From Prochlorococcus marinus str. MIT 1214 (lineage in GTDB: Bacteria; Cyanobacteriota; Cyanobacteriia; PCC-6307; Cyanobiaceae): a stretch of DNA of 64,000 bases. The notes beneath the pieces were generated by a model. That model was given only the letters and a program-made list of their open reading frames with translations, was not told the origin of the DNA and ran no database searches. Of this stretch, positions 19,976-29,323 are shown piece after piece (the first letter of the stretch is position 1; every line of letters starts with the position of its first letter). The stretch covers positions 1,302,001 to 1,366,000 of the forward strand of contig NZ_CP114777.1 in NCBI RefSeq assembly GCF_027359355.1, read 5' to 3'. The position numbers and the translations under genes were made by a program.

Positions 19976-20014
19976 TTCCGTCGCTCTTAATGAGCCATAA
20001 AGTCCTAGTCGGAA
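19976..20014 (+). promoter_or_regulatory. Possible structured leader of rpsF
   Basis: Upstream of rpsF, TTCCG (19976-19980) can pair with CGGAA (20010-20014). The enclosed stretch contains a smaller GCTC/GAGC hairpin (19983-19986 with 19992-19995). Bacterial rpsF mRNAs often carry an S6:S18-binding structure with an exposed CCG. The resemblance is loose and the stems are short. Confidence 0.3.
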
Positions 20015-20023
20015 ATCTCATCC

Positions 20024-20455
20024 ATGTCTGAAAAACCTTATTACGAAACCATGTACATTCTTCGTCCGGACATACCGGAAGAAGAAGTTGACAGCCATCT
20101 AAAAAAATATAGTGAAATTCTTGAAAAATCAGGAACTGAAGTATTAGATAGTCAAATGAGAGGTAAGAGAAGACTTGCCTATCCAATTGCAAAGCATAAA
20201 GAGGGAATATATGTGCAATTAAGTCACAAAGGCAATGGACAGCAAGTTGCAACCCTAGAGAGAGCAATGAGGTTAAGTGAGGACGTTATTCGTTACCTCA
20301 CTGTTAAACAAGATGGTCCTTTACCAACTCCAAAATCCACTTCTAAAGATGATGAACCTGAGAAATCTGAAACAGAAAAAGACGAAATAAAACCTACTGA
20401 GGAGAAAACTGAATCACCCGCAAAAGACGAAAATACAAAAGACACAGAAGGATAA
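20024..20455 (+). CDS. rpsF: 30S ribosomal protein S6
   Basis: S6 binds 16S rRNA with S18 on the platform of the small subunit. The conserved core ([26 protein letters not shown] to [12 protein letters not shown]) covers residues 1-100. The remaining 43 residues form a strongly acidic low-complexity Glu/Lys/Asp/Pro tail, longer than in most bacteria but common in marine picocyanobacteria. The start ATG is at 20024. It stands alone, without rpsR or rplI beside it, and converges on argG with a 36-nt gap. Confidence 0.95.
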   Translation: MSEKPYYETMYILRPDIPEEEVDSHLKKYSEILEKSGTEVLDSQMRGKRRLAYPIAKHKEGIYVQLSHKGNGQQVATLERAMRLSEDVIRYLTVKQDGPLPTPKSTSKDDEPEKSETEKDEIKPTEEKTESPAKDENTKDTEG

Positions 20456-20491
20456 AATAAAAGCTAAATAAAATTCAAAAAATTATTAATT

Positions 20492-21694
20492 TTACTTGTT
20501 TACCCAAGACCAGATTCTACTGGGCAATCCCCATACATAAATAAATCCTTCGGCTGATTTGTGGTTAAACTTATCTTCACTTCCATAAGTAGACATATCT
20601 GAAATGTACAAACTATTTTCATTTGACTGACGACCAATAACATCCGCATTACCCTTAAAAAGCCTAATCTTTACTGTTCCATTTACCTGCTTCTGAGAAA
20701 AATTAATAAATCCATCCAAAGCTTCTTTCAAAGGGCTAAACCAGAAACCTTTATAAACTAAGTCAGCCCATTGTCGTTCCAATCTAGATTTAGTATCTAA
20801 TAAATCAGCTGGCAAAGTTAAACTCTCCATTTCTTGATGAGCTTTAATTAATAAAAGCAATCCTGGTGTTTCATAAATTTCTCGACTTTTAATTCCTACT
20901 ACTCTGTCTTCAATAATATCCAACCGTCCAAAACCATGCTTTCCTGCAAGGCTATTAGCCTTTTTCATAAGTGAGACTGGATCCAATACTTCTCCATCAA
21001 TTGCAACTGGATACCCATTTTCAAAAACAATATCCAAAATTTCAGGCTCATTGGGTGATTCAGCAATAGAAGAAGTGATACCAAAAACCTCTTCTGAAGG
21101 CATCTCAAATGGATCTTCAAGAGGACCGGCTTCAATACTTCTCCCTAAAAGATTCAAATCAATCGAATAAGGATTTTTTTTACTTACAGGAGGAACAATT
21201 CCATATTTTTCTCCATAGGCAATCGTTTCTTCACGACTCATACCCCATTCCCGTGCCGGAGTAAGCAATTGCAAATCAGGAGCTAAAGCTCCAATTGTTA
21301 CATCAAAACGAACTTGATCATTACCTTTACCTGTACACCCGTGAGCAACTCCATCAGCATTTAATTCCCTAGCAATTTCAACAAGTTTTTTTGCTATTAA
21401 TGGTCTAGCTAATGCCGTTGAAAGTGGATATCTACCTTGATACAAAGCATTAGCCCTAATTGCTGGAAAAGCAAAATCTTCAATAAAAGGCTTAACTAAA
21501 TTGCCAATTAGTGATTGTGAGGCTCCTGCCGATATAGCCTTTTTTTTGATTTCATCAAGCTCATCACCTTGACCAAGATCTGCTGCAAAAGCAATTACAT
21601 GATCTACCCCATACTCCTTCTTCAAGTAAGGAATACAAACACTAGTATCTACCCCTCCTGAATAAGCCAAAACAACTTTTTTAGCCTTTCCCAT
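20492..21694 (-). CDS. argG: Argininosuccinate synthase
   Basis: ArgG joins citrulline and aspartate with ATP to give argininosuccinate. At 400 residues it matches the family. The N-type ATP pyrophosphatase loop is [15 protein letters not shown] near residue 10. Other conserved segments are [13 protein letters not shown] (citrulline/aspartate site) and [15 protein letters not shown]. The start has a good AAGGAG at 21703-21708, 8 nt upstream. A perfect palindrome lies 28-50 nt before the start codon and could be an operator. The next enzyme, argH, is encoded about 28 kb away. Confidence 0.97.
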   Translation of the reverse strand: MGKAKKVVLAYSGGVDTSVCIPYLKKEYGVDHVIAFAADLGQGDELDEIKKKAISAGASQSLIGNLVKPFIEDFAFPAIRANALYQGRYPLSTALARPLIAKKLVEIARELNADGVAHGCTGKGNDQVRFDVTIGALAPDLQLLTPAREWGMSREETIAYGEKYGIVPPVSKKNPYSIDLNLLGRSIEAGPLEDPFEMPSEEVFGITSSIAESPNEPEILDIVFENGYPVAIDGEVLDPVSLMKKANSLAGKHGFGRLDIIEDRVVGIKSREIYETPGLLLLIKAHQEMESLTLPADLLDTKSRLERQWADLVYKGFWFSPLKEALDGFINFSQKQVNGTVKIRLFKGNADVIGRQSNENSLYISDMSTYGSEDKFNHKSAEGFIYVWGLPSRIWSWVNK

Positions 21695-21721
21695 ATGGTT
21701 ATCTCCTTTAAGGAAATTTAA

Positions 21722-21744
21722 TTCTCTATATTAAATATAGAGAA
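21722..21744 (-). promoter_or_regulatory. Perfect inverted repeat upstream of argG
   Basis: The 11-bp half-site TTCTCTATATT (21722-21732) is repeated exactly in inverted orientation at 21734-21744 around one central A. It sits 28-50 nt upstream of the argG start codon, in the promoter or leader. The one-base centre argues for a protein-binding operator and against an RNA hairpin. No regulator can be named from the sequence. Confidence 0.5.
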
Positions 21745-21826
21745 CTATTGGCAATATTTCTTACTGAGATAATCAATGCTGATTCAAATATTTTCAAAGT
21801 CTAAAAACTGAAGAGCTGATTAGAAA

Positions 21827-22036
21827 TCATTCCCATGGCTGCTTAATAGATTGTCCTGATTTGCTTTCAACCAAGAATCCAGTGAACCATACCAAAACAA
21901 AAGCCAACGAAGTTAGCCCAAAGAAAATAAGTACATAAATTAACCAAGTATTAATATTATGACCAAAAATCAATAAATTTTGAACATCATTATTAGTAGT
22001 GAAAAGAAAATAAAGATGTAAAAAATTAAAAGTCAC
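21827..22036 (-). CDS. Small single-helix membrane protein, function unknown
   Basis: This 69-residue protein carries one strong membrane segment (WLIYVLIFFGLTSLAFVLVWF, residues 31-51) and a polar C terminus (ESKSGQSIKQPWE). I do not recognise a family. It lies between argG and the DUF3134 gene, 14 nt downstream of a second tiny membrane protein on the same strand, so the two are probably co-transcribed. Small one-helix proteins in cyanobacteria are often photosystem or transporter accessory subunits; nothing here identifies a partner. The upstream part of the frame (residues 1-25) may be non-coding. Confidence 0.55.
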   Translation of the reverse strand: MTFNFLHLYFLFTTNNDVQNLLIFGHNINTWLIYVLIFFGLTSLAFVLVWFTGFLVESKSGQSIKQPWE

Positions 22037-22050
22037 TTTTAAATCAAAAG

Positions 22051-22257
22051 TTAAATTGAAGGATTAACGAAAAAAGACCTCTTAATCAAAAAATAAATTA
22101 AAAGGAAAAGAGAAGGGCCAAAAACCAAAGACCAAACTAAAAGATGGTTAATATAAAAGGATTGAGGGTGAGCAATACCGGCTATACGAAAAAAAATGCT
22201 GAACAAGAAAGCAATGCCCCAAGTACAAGTAATCAATATCAGCTTTGAAGTCAGCAT
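22051..22257 (-). CDS. Small two-helix membrane protein, function unknown
   Basis: This 68-residue protein has two predicted membrane helices: residues about 4-24 (SKLILITCTWGIAFLFSIFF) and about 38-60 (HLLVWSLVFGPSLFLLIYFLI), ending in a basic KRSFFVNPSI tail. I recognise no family. It starts 40 nt from the divergent DUF3134 gene and is followed 14 nt later by the 69-residue membrane protein. Clean hydrophobic helices and the paired arrangement favour a real gene over a chance frame. Confidence 0.55.
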   Translation of the reverse strand: MLTSKLILITCTWGIAFLFSIFFRIAGIAHPQSFYINHLLVWSLVFGPSLFLLIYFLIKRSFFVNPSI

Positions 22258-22297
22258 AAAGATTAGAAAATTAATCCATAATGCATTATGTTAATTC

Positions 22298-22594
22298 ATG
22301 GATCATAATCTTGATATGGGAGAACTAGAAAAAATCAATTTATCTAATTTAGACGGTATCAATCCCGCACTTACTCGCTATAGCAGACAAGAACCTGCTC
22401 CTGTCCTCCCACTTAGAGAAGAGCCTGATTTACTATCTTGGTTAGAAACGAGCGGAAGATTAGTTGCTGATCAAGATTCAAATGATCAAGAAATAAGTAC
22501 CGTTGAAGAGGAGGAACTCTCAGCTTTAATGGGAGAAAAAGAAGACTATAAAGCGGAAGAAGAAGAAACAACAGATGATGAATGGGAAGAGTAA
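22298..22594 (+). CDS. DUF3134 conserved cyanobacterial protein
   Basis: This 98-residue soluble protein has the conserved core NPALTRYSRQEPAPVLPLREEPDLLSWLETSGRLV (residues 23-57), which matches the cyanobacteria-specific DUF3134 family from memory. The C-terminal half is strongly acidic low-complexity sequence (EEE, DDEWEE). Function is unknown. The start could be ATG 22298 or ATG 22316, since the core begins later. It precedes mraY by 16 nt and may be co-transcribed with it. Confidence 0.78.
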   Translation: MDHNLDMGELEKINLSNLDGINPALTRYSRQEPAPVLPLREEPDLLSWLETSGRLVADQDSNDQEISTVEEEELSALMGEKEDYKAEEEETTDDEWEE

Positions 22595-22610
22595 CTTAAA
22601 AGCTTAAGTT

Positions 22611-23726
22611 TTGAAAAAATTTAAAAATCTTTTAGATATAAATAAAATATCATTTTACAAAAGTGTTAATAATCAAATATTTATTTTATTTGGATTAATA
22701 ACTTTTGCATGTGTCTTTGCTGATTTTTCTTTTAAAAATAGCAATTTAACCATTCCTTTTATTATTACAACTCTTATATCTTCGACTATTACTTTTAAAG
22801 GTATCTCTAAATTAAAAAAGATAGAAATTAAACAAATAATTAGAAGAGAAGGACCAAAAAATCATTTTCTTAAGCAAGGAACTCCAACTATGGGTGGTAT
22901 TTTCTTTATTCCTATTGGAATAATAATAAGCAATATAATTTATTTTAATAAAGCCAATTATCACATAGTTTTAACTTTAAGTTTTCTTAGTATATTTTTT
23001 ATGTTTATTGGCTTTATAGATGATTATCTAAGTTTAAAAAAACAATTAAATACTGGTTTAAAATCTAATCAAAAAATAATTTTACAATTTTTTATTAGTC
23101 TTATTTTCATTATTATTTGTGCATCAAATAATTTAATACCAAACAATATTCTAATAGCAAATAAAATTGTTTATATTGGAAATCTAATTTATCCTTTGGG
23201 CATATTTGTACTATTAGCTGAAAGTAATTCAACTAACTTAACAGATGGTTTAGATGGTTTATTAAGTGGTTGTAGTGTACTAATTTTTACAGGTCTCGCT
23301 ATTACTATTTTAATAGAAAATCCAAGTAATAATTTGACACTAGCTCCTCTCTGTATAGTAATGGCTGGAGCTTGTATGGGATTCCTTTTTCTAAATAAAT
23401 ATCCTGCAAAATTATTTATGGGGGATTCAGGTTCTCTAGCTATGGGAGCCTCCTTGGGTGGAATCGCTTTACTATCAAATAATCTTTGGTCTCTTTTAAT
23501 TATGGGAGGAGTACTAGTTGCAGAGTCTATCTCAGTCATCATTCAAGTAAGTATTTTTAAAATTTCTAAGCGACTACAAGGGAAAGGTCATAAATTATTT
23601 TTAATGAGTCCATTGCATCACCATTTTGAACTTAAAGGTAACAATGAAGTTCTCATTGTCAGTAGCTTTTGGTTGGTTACATTATTGTTAGTCATAATAA
23701 ATCTAATATTTTTCATTCAAAATTAG
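22611..23726 (+). CDS. mraY: Phospho-N-acetylmuramoyl-pentapeptide transferase
   Basis: MraY transfers phospho-MurNAc-pentapeptide from UDP to undecaprenyl phosphate, giving lipid I at the cytoplasmic membrane. The 371-residue protein has about ten helices and the catalytic motifs GTPTMGGIFFIPIG, FIDDYLSLKK (Asp pair), SNSTNLTDGLDGLLSG, KLFMGDSGSLAMG and SPLHHHFELKG. It starts at TTG 22611 with no better codon nearby. It is separate from murB and murC at 57-59.4 kb. The Lys/Ile/Asn-rich N terminus (residues 1-60) is typical of low-GC Prochlorococcus. Confidence 0.95.
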   Translation: MKKFKNLLDINKISFYKSVNNQIFILFGLITFACVFADFSFKNSNLTIPFIITTLISSTITFKGISKLKKIEIKQIIRREGPKNHFLKQGTPTMGGIFFIPIGIIISNIIYFNKANYHIVLTLSFLSIFFMFIGFIDDYLSLKKQLNTGLKSNQKIILQFFISLIFIIICASNNLIPNNILIANKIVYIGNLIYPLGIFVLLAESNSTNLTDGLDGLLSGCSVLIFTGLAITILIENPSNNLTLAPLCIVMAGACMGFLFLNKYPAKLFMGDSGSLAMGASLGGIALLSNNLWSLLIMGGVLVAESISVIIQVSIFKISKRLQGKGHKLFLMSPLHHHFELKGNNEVLIVSSFWLVTLLLVIINLIFFIQN

Positions 23727-23743
23727 ATCTTCAAGTTCAACTA

Positions 23744-23995
23744 ATGACTTATTTTACTTGGAAAGAAGAAGGATTAACTAACGATTGTGAAACTCTAGAT
23801 TCTATGGCTGCTCGATTTGAAGAATCTGCAAGACTCATGAGAAAAATGTCAGCTGAAGGTTTTAAAGTAGAAAAAAGAAATAAACGTCAAATAATCACTC
23901 ATATAGATTCAAAGATTTTTAATGATTGGGGCTTTGTTAGCGAAGAATCACCATATCAACAACTTACATTGATACTTGAAGAAGAATCACAATAA
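23744..23995 (+). CDS. Small conserved protein downstream of mraY, function unknown
   Basis: From ATG 23744 this is an 83-residue soluble protein. It holds a helix rich in Met and charged residues (LDSMAARFEESARLMRKMSAEGF) and a beta-like second half (KRQIITHIDSKIFNDWGF). The frame is open upstream to 23669 but those codons overlap the mraY end, so the later start is preferred. It begins 17 nt after mraY. I recognise no named domain. Its acidic-basic helix resembles small cyanobacterial accessory proteins of unknown role. Confidence 0.68.
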   Translation: MTYFTWKEEGLTNDCETLDSMAARFEESARLMRKMSAEGFKVEKRNKRQIITHIDSKIFNDWGFVSEESPYQQLTLILEEESQ

Positions 23996-24004
23996 AATTG
24001 CAAA

Positions 24005-26131
24005 TTAATGACTTTTGAAAAATCGAAAATGTTTTAAACCATCTATTACACCATCTTTAGAATCAGAAAAGAAGACTCTTTGTTGAGAGCTCAATCCATC
24101 TAACGATGAATCATGCTCAAAAGGAACAATATTAGTCGTTAATCCTCTTATTAACTCAGCATCACCTTGTTGACTTGCCACGACAATAACTTGATCTAAA
24201 GATAAACCCCAACGTAAAGTCAAAAATCTAATCGCTTCTGCTCTTGATGCTCGCAAAGGAACAACATCTAAGTACCAATGACATTTCAGATGTGGAGAAG
24301 CAACCAGTCCTGACTGCCTAAGTCTTTTTCGTACTAAAGGTAAAATTGCTTCACTAGGTTCTTTTAATAAATAACTAACCTTAAAAGGAGCTTGATTTTC
24401 AGTTGATTGAAGCTCTAAATAATCTTTTAAATCAAACAAAACCTTCTCTACGCCTTTCCGATCCCAATCAACAGTTATTGAATCTTGCCAAAAAATATCT
24501 GATTTGTTTTCATCAGCATAATAAATTTCAGTACCTGCTTGACATATCCAAACTGCGGGTTTGGGTAATTGTGTTTCTGTATATCGATAGCGAGCAGCAT
24601 TAATTGATCTTCCAGTTAAAATTCCCAATTTAATGTTGTTTTTCAATGAATAATCTTTTAAATCCCATTTCAATTTTTTTAAGACTTTATCTTGCTCAAG
24701 ATAATTATCTAAATCAAGAAATAAAAGTTTTTGACCGCTAGGACTTGTTTGATTAATATTTCCCAATGACCAATGTCGAGGTGCAAGAAATTTCAAACGC
24801 TTCTGCATCAATGCAATGTAATTACAAACATGTGCATCCCAACTGAAATGCCTGCTTACTGCTTCCACTCCGTTATTACTCCAAGTTTTCCATAAAGAAG
24901 TGTTGGAACCAGCAGTCTCTAAACCATCTCGAAAAGCCTCTAAGTCAGTTACATCTACGAGAAGACCATTTTCACATCGAGACAAAATATCCCTTGGGCC
25001 ACCGTCGTCTGTAGTCACCATTGGCAACCCACACGCGGCAGCTTCCAACAGTGTCAGGCCAAAAGGCTCAGTTAAGGCAGGGTTAACAAATAATCCGTTT
25101 TTATTCGCAGCCCAACGATAAATTGAAGGAATTTGCTCTCTTCTATGTTGTTTTGGATAAGCAACTTTTCCATATAAATTATATTTATCAACTAATTCAA
25201 AAACTTGCTGAAATACTTCTCTTTGCTGTTTCTCAAGCTGACGTGAATCCTCTCGACATCCCAAGATTAAAATAAGATTATGTCTTTGCTGCAAAATTGA
25301 AGAACGTCCATAAGTCTCAATCAACGCAGGAATATTTTTTCTCCTGACTGCTCTAGATATAGCCAGCAGAGGAGGAAGATTTAAGTCTCTCAAAAAAGGT
25401 TTAAACAGTTTATTTAATTCTTTTTCTTCATCAATTGAATCAGAATCTATTGGATGAAAACGATTTAAATCAACGCCTGGGGGAATTATTTCTACATTTT
25501 CTAAGCTATATCGCCCATAACGCGCGTACTGTTCAACAGATTCCTGCTTAGTACTTGTTATGAGTAAATTTGAATGTGCTAAAGCCAATTCTTCTGCATC
25601 AATTCTTTTACTAATCGAATATGTCTGCTCTATTTGATCATGATCTATGCCAGCAGCCAACAATCTTCTAAGTTTTTCCCGACCCAATGAATGGCCCGTA
25701 AAAACCAATGGCAAACCTAATCTTCTGCTTACCAATGCTCCAACATAACCAGCATCGGCATAATGAGCATGAATCCAATCTGGCAAACTATTTTTTTTCT
25801 GTAATCTGTCAACTATTTGATCCGCTAAGTCATCTAGATACGGCCACAACAATTCCTTCCTGATATAACGCTTAGGTCCAAAAGGTAATCGAATAATTTC
25901 AGCACAATTTGATATCTTTTCTACAGGGATTGAATAATCAGTCGATACCCTCCTATCAATAATTAATCTGGTAATAAGTTCAACTTTTTCAACTTCTGGT
26001 CTTGACGCAAGTCCTTTAACTAGTTCTAAAACGTATAAAGTTTGTCCACCTGTATCTGAATCTCTACCCAATTCAAGATCATGTGAGCGGATTAAACCAT
26101 GCAAATTTAAATGTAGAAGTTTTAATCCCAA
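24005..26131 (-). CDS. sps: Sucrose-phosphate synthase with C-terminal phosphatase-like domain
   Basis: This 708-residue protein joins a GT4 glycosyltransferase (residues 1-460) to a HAD-type sucrose-phosphatase-like domain (about 465-708). The first part has LHGLIRSHDLELGRDSDTGGQTLYVLEL, HYADAGYVG, FTGHSLGREK and the nucleotide-sugar site NPALTEPFGLTLLEAAACGLPMV. It makes sucrose-6-phosphate from UDP- or ADP-glucose and fructose-6-phosphate. In the second part motif I reads FLDLDNYLEQ (both Asp kept, following Thr lost), motif II ILTGRS is intact, but motif IV reads VASQQGDAE instead of GDSGND. Phosphatase activity is therefore doubtful. The start is a TTG at 26131. Confidence 0.93.
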   Translation of the reverse strand: MGLKLLHLNLHGLIRSHDLELGRDSDTGGQTLYVLELVKGLASRPEVEKVELITRLIIDRRVSTDYSIPVEKISNCAEIIRLPFGPKRYIRKELLWPYLDDLADQIVDRLQKKNSLPDWIHAHYADAGYVGALVSRRLGLPLVFTGHSLGREKLRRLLAAGIDHDQIEQTYSISKRIDAEELALAHSNLLITSTKQESVEQYARYGRYSLENVEIIPPGVDLNRFHPIDSDSIDEEKELNKLFKPFLRDLNLPPLLAISRAVRRKNIPALIETYGRSSILQQRHNLILILGCREDSRQLEKQQREVFQQVFELVDKYNLYGKVAYPKQHRREQIPSIYRWAANKNGLFVNPALTEPFGLTLLEAAACGLPMVTTDDGGPRDILSRCENGLLVDVTDLEAFRDGLETAGSNTSLWKTWSNNGVEAVSRHFSWDAHVCNYIALMQKRLKFLAPRHWSLGNINQTSPSGQKLLFLDLDNYLEQDKVLKKLKWDLKDYSLKNNIKLGILTGRSINAARYRYTETQLPKPAVWICQAGTEIYYADENKSDIFWQDSITVDWDRKGVEKVLFDLKDYLELQSTENQAPFKVSYLLKEPSEAILPLVRKRLRQSGLVASPHLKCHWYLDVVPLRASRAEAIRFLTLRWGLSLDQVIVVASQQGDAELIRGLTTNIVPFEHDSSLDGLSSQQRVFFSDSKDGVIDGLKHFRFFKSH

Positions 26132-26329
26132 GTGGAATACTTATTCAAGATGTTGGATAAATAATTGATTTTATGAGTACTAAATCTAAAGAAAGAATAA
26201 TATTTTTTTTAGGGGAGGAATGAATTTTTAATCTTAAGTCTATAACTAGGTTTTTTGGTCATTTTTAAATCAAAATCCAGATAAATAAATCATCAAGGTT
26301 AAGTAATATGTACAAAAATTCAAAAATAT

Positions 26330-29278
26330 TCAAACTTTTTTGGGAGGATGATTTTCCAAAACTTTTTTTAAATAATTTCCCGTATGACTCTTGGAGTCTC
26401 GCGCAACTTCTTCAGGAGTTCCCATAGCAATAATCTCTCCTCCTCGGTTCCCGCCTTCAGGCCCCATATCAATAATCCAATCTGAACATCTAATAACATC
26501 CAAATTATGCTCAATAACAATAATTGAGTTTCCCTTATCTACCAATCTCTGGATTACATCCATTAATTTATGAACATCATAAAAACTTAAACCAGTGGTA
26601 GGTTCATCAATTAAATAAAGAGTTTTACCAGTAGCTCTTCTAGATAACTCAGTAGCGAGTTTGACTCTTTGAGCTTCTCCTCCAGATAAAGTTGGAGCCG
26701 GCTGGCCAAGCTTAATATATCCAAGACCAACATCTAAAAGTGTTCTTAATCGATCTGCAGCTTGAGGTATTGCAGAAAAAACATCAACTGCTTGTTCAAC
26801 AGTCATTTCTAATACATCAGAAATCGAATAATTCTTATATTTGACTTGTAATGTTTCTCGGTTAAAGCGAGCTCCTTTACATACATCACATTGAACATAA
26901 ACATCAGGAAGAAAATTCATTTCAATTACATTTACACCTTGACCACGACAAGCTTCACATCTTCCACCTTTAACATTAAAACTAAATTGACCTGCTTGAT
27001 ATCCTCTCGCTTTTGCTTCGACAGAAGTTGCAAAAAGTTGGCGTATAGGATCAAATGCACCGGTATAAGTAGCCGTATTAGATCTTGGTGTTCTACCAAT
27101 TGGAGATTGATCTATAACAATAACCTTATCAATAGATTTAATACCTTTCAGTTCTTTTAAACCTTTTGGAAAAGGAACTTTTAAACCTAAAGAGTGGTTT
27201 AAAGCAGGATGGAGTAATTCATTAATTAAAGTACTTTTACCACTACCACTTACTCCAGTAACAGCAACCAACCTACCTAATGGAAAATCTACAGAAACAT
27301 TTTTTAGATTATTTTTATTACAATCAATCAAACGTAATTTTCTTTGTACCGAATCTCTTCTGGTAGCAGGCGTAGGAATAGATGAACGCCCACTAAGATA
27401 AGCACCAGTCAATGATTCTTTTGCATTCAGCAAACTATCTAAAGATCCTTCAGCAATAATTTCGCCGCCATGAACACCAGCACCAGGTCCAATATCAACC
27501 AAATGATCAGCTGCTCTTATTGTATCTTCGTCATGTTCAACAACAACCAACGTATTACCTAGATCACGTAATTTTTTTAAAGTAGATAATAATCGATCAT
27601 TATCTCTTTGATGTAGTCCAATACTAGGCTCATCTAACACATAAAGAACTCCTGTTAAACCTGCACCTATTTGGGTAGCAAGTCGTATTCGTTGCGCTTC
27701 CCCACCAGACAACGTCATTGCTGGCCTATCTAAAGTTAAGTAATCAAGTCCAACATCTAAGAGAAATTGAAGACGTAGTCGAATTTCTTTTAAAACTAAT
27801 TCCCCAATTTTGGTTTGTTTGTTAGAAAGTAATTGCTTTGAGTTTTTAGTTGTCTCTAGACCCATTAAGGCCTCAACATTCTCAAGTGTGGTAGACACAC
27901 TAGATGAAGTAAGATCAGTTATTGCAAAAGGCCCAAGTTTTACAGCAAGCGCTTCAGGACGTAATCTCTTGCCATGACAGGTTGCACAAGGAACTAATTC
28001 AAGATATTTTTCTAGCTTTTGACGAACAGCTTCACCATTCGCATCCTGCAACTGTCTTTCTAAAATAGGTAAAATACCTTCAAAAGGTCTTTTAAAGCCA
28101 GAATCTTGTTTATATCTACTATCTACTTTTATTAAAATAGGTTCTTTACTGCCATTTAACAAAATATTTTTTTGTGCTTCTTTTAAATCTTTCCAAGGAG
28201 TTTTTATCTCAAAGCCAAATGCCTCACCAACTGAAAATAATAATGAAAAATAATATGAATTATCCTTATCACTCCATGGTGCAACAGCAGCATAAACTGG
28301 TAGTGATGGATCAGGTATAACTCTCTCACAGGTGAATTTTTTCAAATGACCAAGGCCATGACAATCAGGACATGCTCCATATGGACTATTAAATGAAAAC
28401 AACCTTGGTGATAATTCCTCAATCACTGCCCCATGAACAGGACAAGCAAAGTTCTCAGAAAATAATCTTTCCCTATCAATACCTTTCGGAAGTTCTTCAT
28501 TTTTTTTAGGTACTACTTCAACAATTGCTAAGCCATCTCCCCTTTTTAAAGTAGTACTTAATGAATCAGTTAATCTTTCTTCAATACCCTCTCTCGCAAT
28601 CAATCTATCAACCACTACCTCAATAGAATGAACTTGATTTTTATCTAATTCAATATTATCTGCCAATTCTCTAACGTCTTTGTTAATTCTGACTCGAGCA
28701 AATCCTTCTGCAGCCAATCCAGAAAGTAATTTTGAATGTGTTCCTTTTTTACCTCTAACAACAGGTGCAAGTAGTTGATATCGTGTCCCTTCTGGAAGAG
28801 TTTTTATTTGATCAACCATCTCATCAATACTTTGAGGCTTAATGGGCCTCGCACACTCTGGACAATGAGGTTCTCCCGCTCTTCCAAAAAGCAAACGAAA
28901 ATAATCTTGTATTTCGGTGACGGTTCCAACTGTTGAACGAGGATTATGACTTGTTGATTTTTGATCAATAGAAATTGCTGGAGATAAACCCTCAATTGAA
29001 TCAACATCAGGTTTATCAACTTGACCTAAAAATTGTCTTGCGTATGCGGACAAACTCTCAACATATCGCCTTTGACCTTCAGCAAAAATAGTATCAAACG
29101 CTAAAGAACTTTTACCACTGCCACTGACACCTGTAAAAACCACCAATTTATTTCTTGGAATAGATAAATCAACATTTTTTAAATTATGTTGCCTTGCACC
29201 ACGAATAGTTATGAGTTCTTCACTGGAAGAACCAAGATTTAATGTCTTTTTTTTAGGATTAGATTTTTGAATTCCCAT
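26330..29278 (-). CDS. uvrA: Excinuclease ABC subunit A
   Basis: UvrA is the damage-recognition ATPase of nucleotide excision repair. The 982-residue protein has two ABC modules. The first Walker A is VFTGVSGSGKSSLAFDT, near residue 50, and its signature is LSGGEAQRIRLA. The second Walker A is VTGVSGSGKSTLINEL, and its signature is LSGGEAQRVKLA. The zinc cysteine sets CPVHGAVIEE...CPDCHGLG and CEACRGQG...CDVCKGARF are present. About 20 lysine-rich residues precede the usual start. It lies upstream of sps and directly downstream of recN (45 nt), a repair pair transcribed in the same direction. Confidence 0.97.
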   Translation of the reverse strand: MGIQKSNPKKKTLNLGSSSEELITIRGARQHNLKNVDLSIPRNKLVVFTGVSGSGKSSLAFDTIFAEGQRRYVESLSAYARQFLGQVDKPDVDSIEGLSPAISIDQKSTSHNPRSTVGTVTEIQDYFRLLFGRAGEPHCPECARPIKPQSIDEMVDQIKTLPEGTRYQLLAPVVRGKKGTHSKLLSGLAAEGFARVRINKDVRELADNIELDKNQVHSIEVVVDRLIAREGIEERLTDSLSTTLKRGDGLAIVEVVPKKNEELPKGIDRERLFSENFACPVHGAVIEELSPRLFSFNSPYGACPDCHGLGHLKKFTCERVIPDPSLPVYAAVAPWSDKDNSYYFSLLFSVGEAFGFEIKTPWKDLKEAQKNILLNGSKEPILIKVDSRYKQDSGFKRPFEGILPILERQLQDANGEAVRQKLEKYLELVPCATCHGKRLRPEALAVKLGPFAITDLTSSSVSTTLENVEALMGLETTKNSKQLLSNKQTKIGELVLKEIRLRLQFLLDVGLDYLTLDRPAMTLSGGEAQRIRLATQIGAGLTGVLYVLDEPSIGLHQRDNDRLLSTLKKLRDLGNTLVVVEHDEDTIRAADHLVDIGPGAGVHGGEIIAEGSLDSLLNAKESLTGAYLSGRSSIPTPATRRDSVQRKLRLIDCNKNNLKNVSVDFPLGRLVAVTGVSGSGKSTLINELLHPALNHSLGLKVPFPKGLKELKGIKSIDKVIVIDQSPIGRTPRSNTATYTGAFDPIRQLFATSVEAKARGYQAGQFSFNVKGGRCEACRGQGVNVIEMNFLPDVYVQCDVCKGARFNRETLQVKYKNYSISDVLEMTVEQAVDVFSAIPQAADRLRTLLDVGLGYIKLGQPAPTLSGGEAQRVKLATELSRRATGKTLYLIDEPTTGLSFYDVHKLMDVIQRLVDKGNSIIVIEHNLDVIRCSDWIIDMGPEGGNRGGEIIAMGTPEEVARDSKSHTGNYLKKVLENHPPKKV

Positions 29279-29323
29279 TAGGGGAAAAACATTAATAGCT
29301 AATTGTATAAAAAAATATGCTCA

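Noticed and set aside
26211-26231. Strong Shine-Dalgarno-like AGGGGAGG followed by a three-codon frame (ATG AAT TTT TAA)
   Set aside because: The spacing to the ATG is only one base and the frame is three codons. It lies between uvrA and the minus-strand sps gene and is most likely chance.
26132-26329. Possible small RNA or gene in the sps-uvrA gap
   Set aside because: The 198-nt stretch is AT-rich, with no stable hairpin or frame beyond a few codons that I could find.
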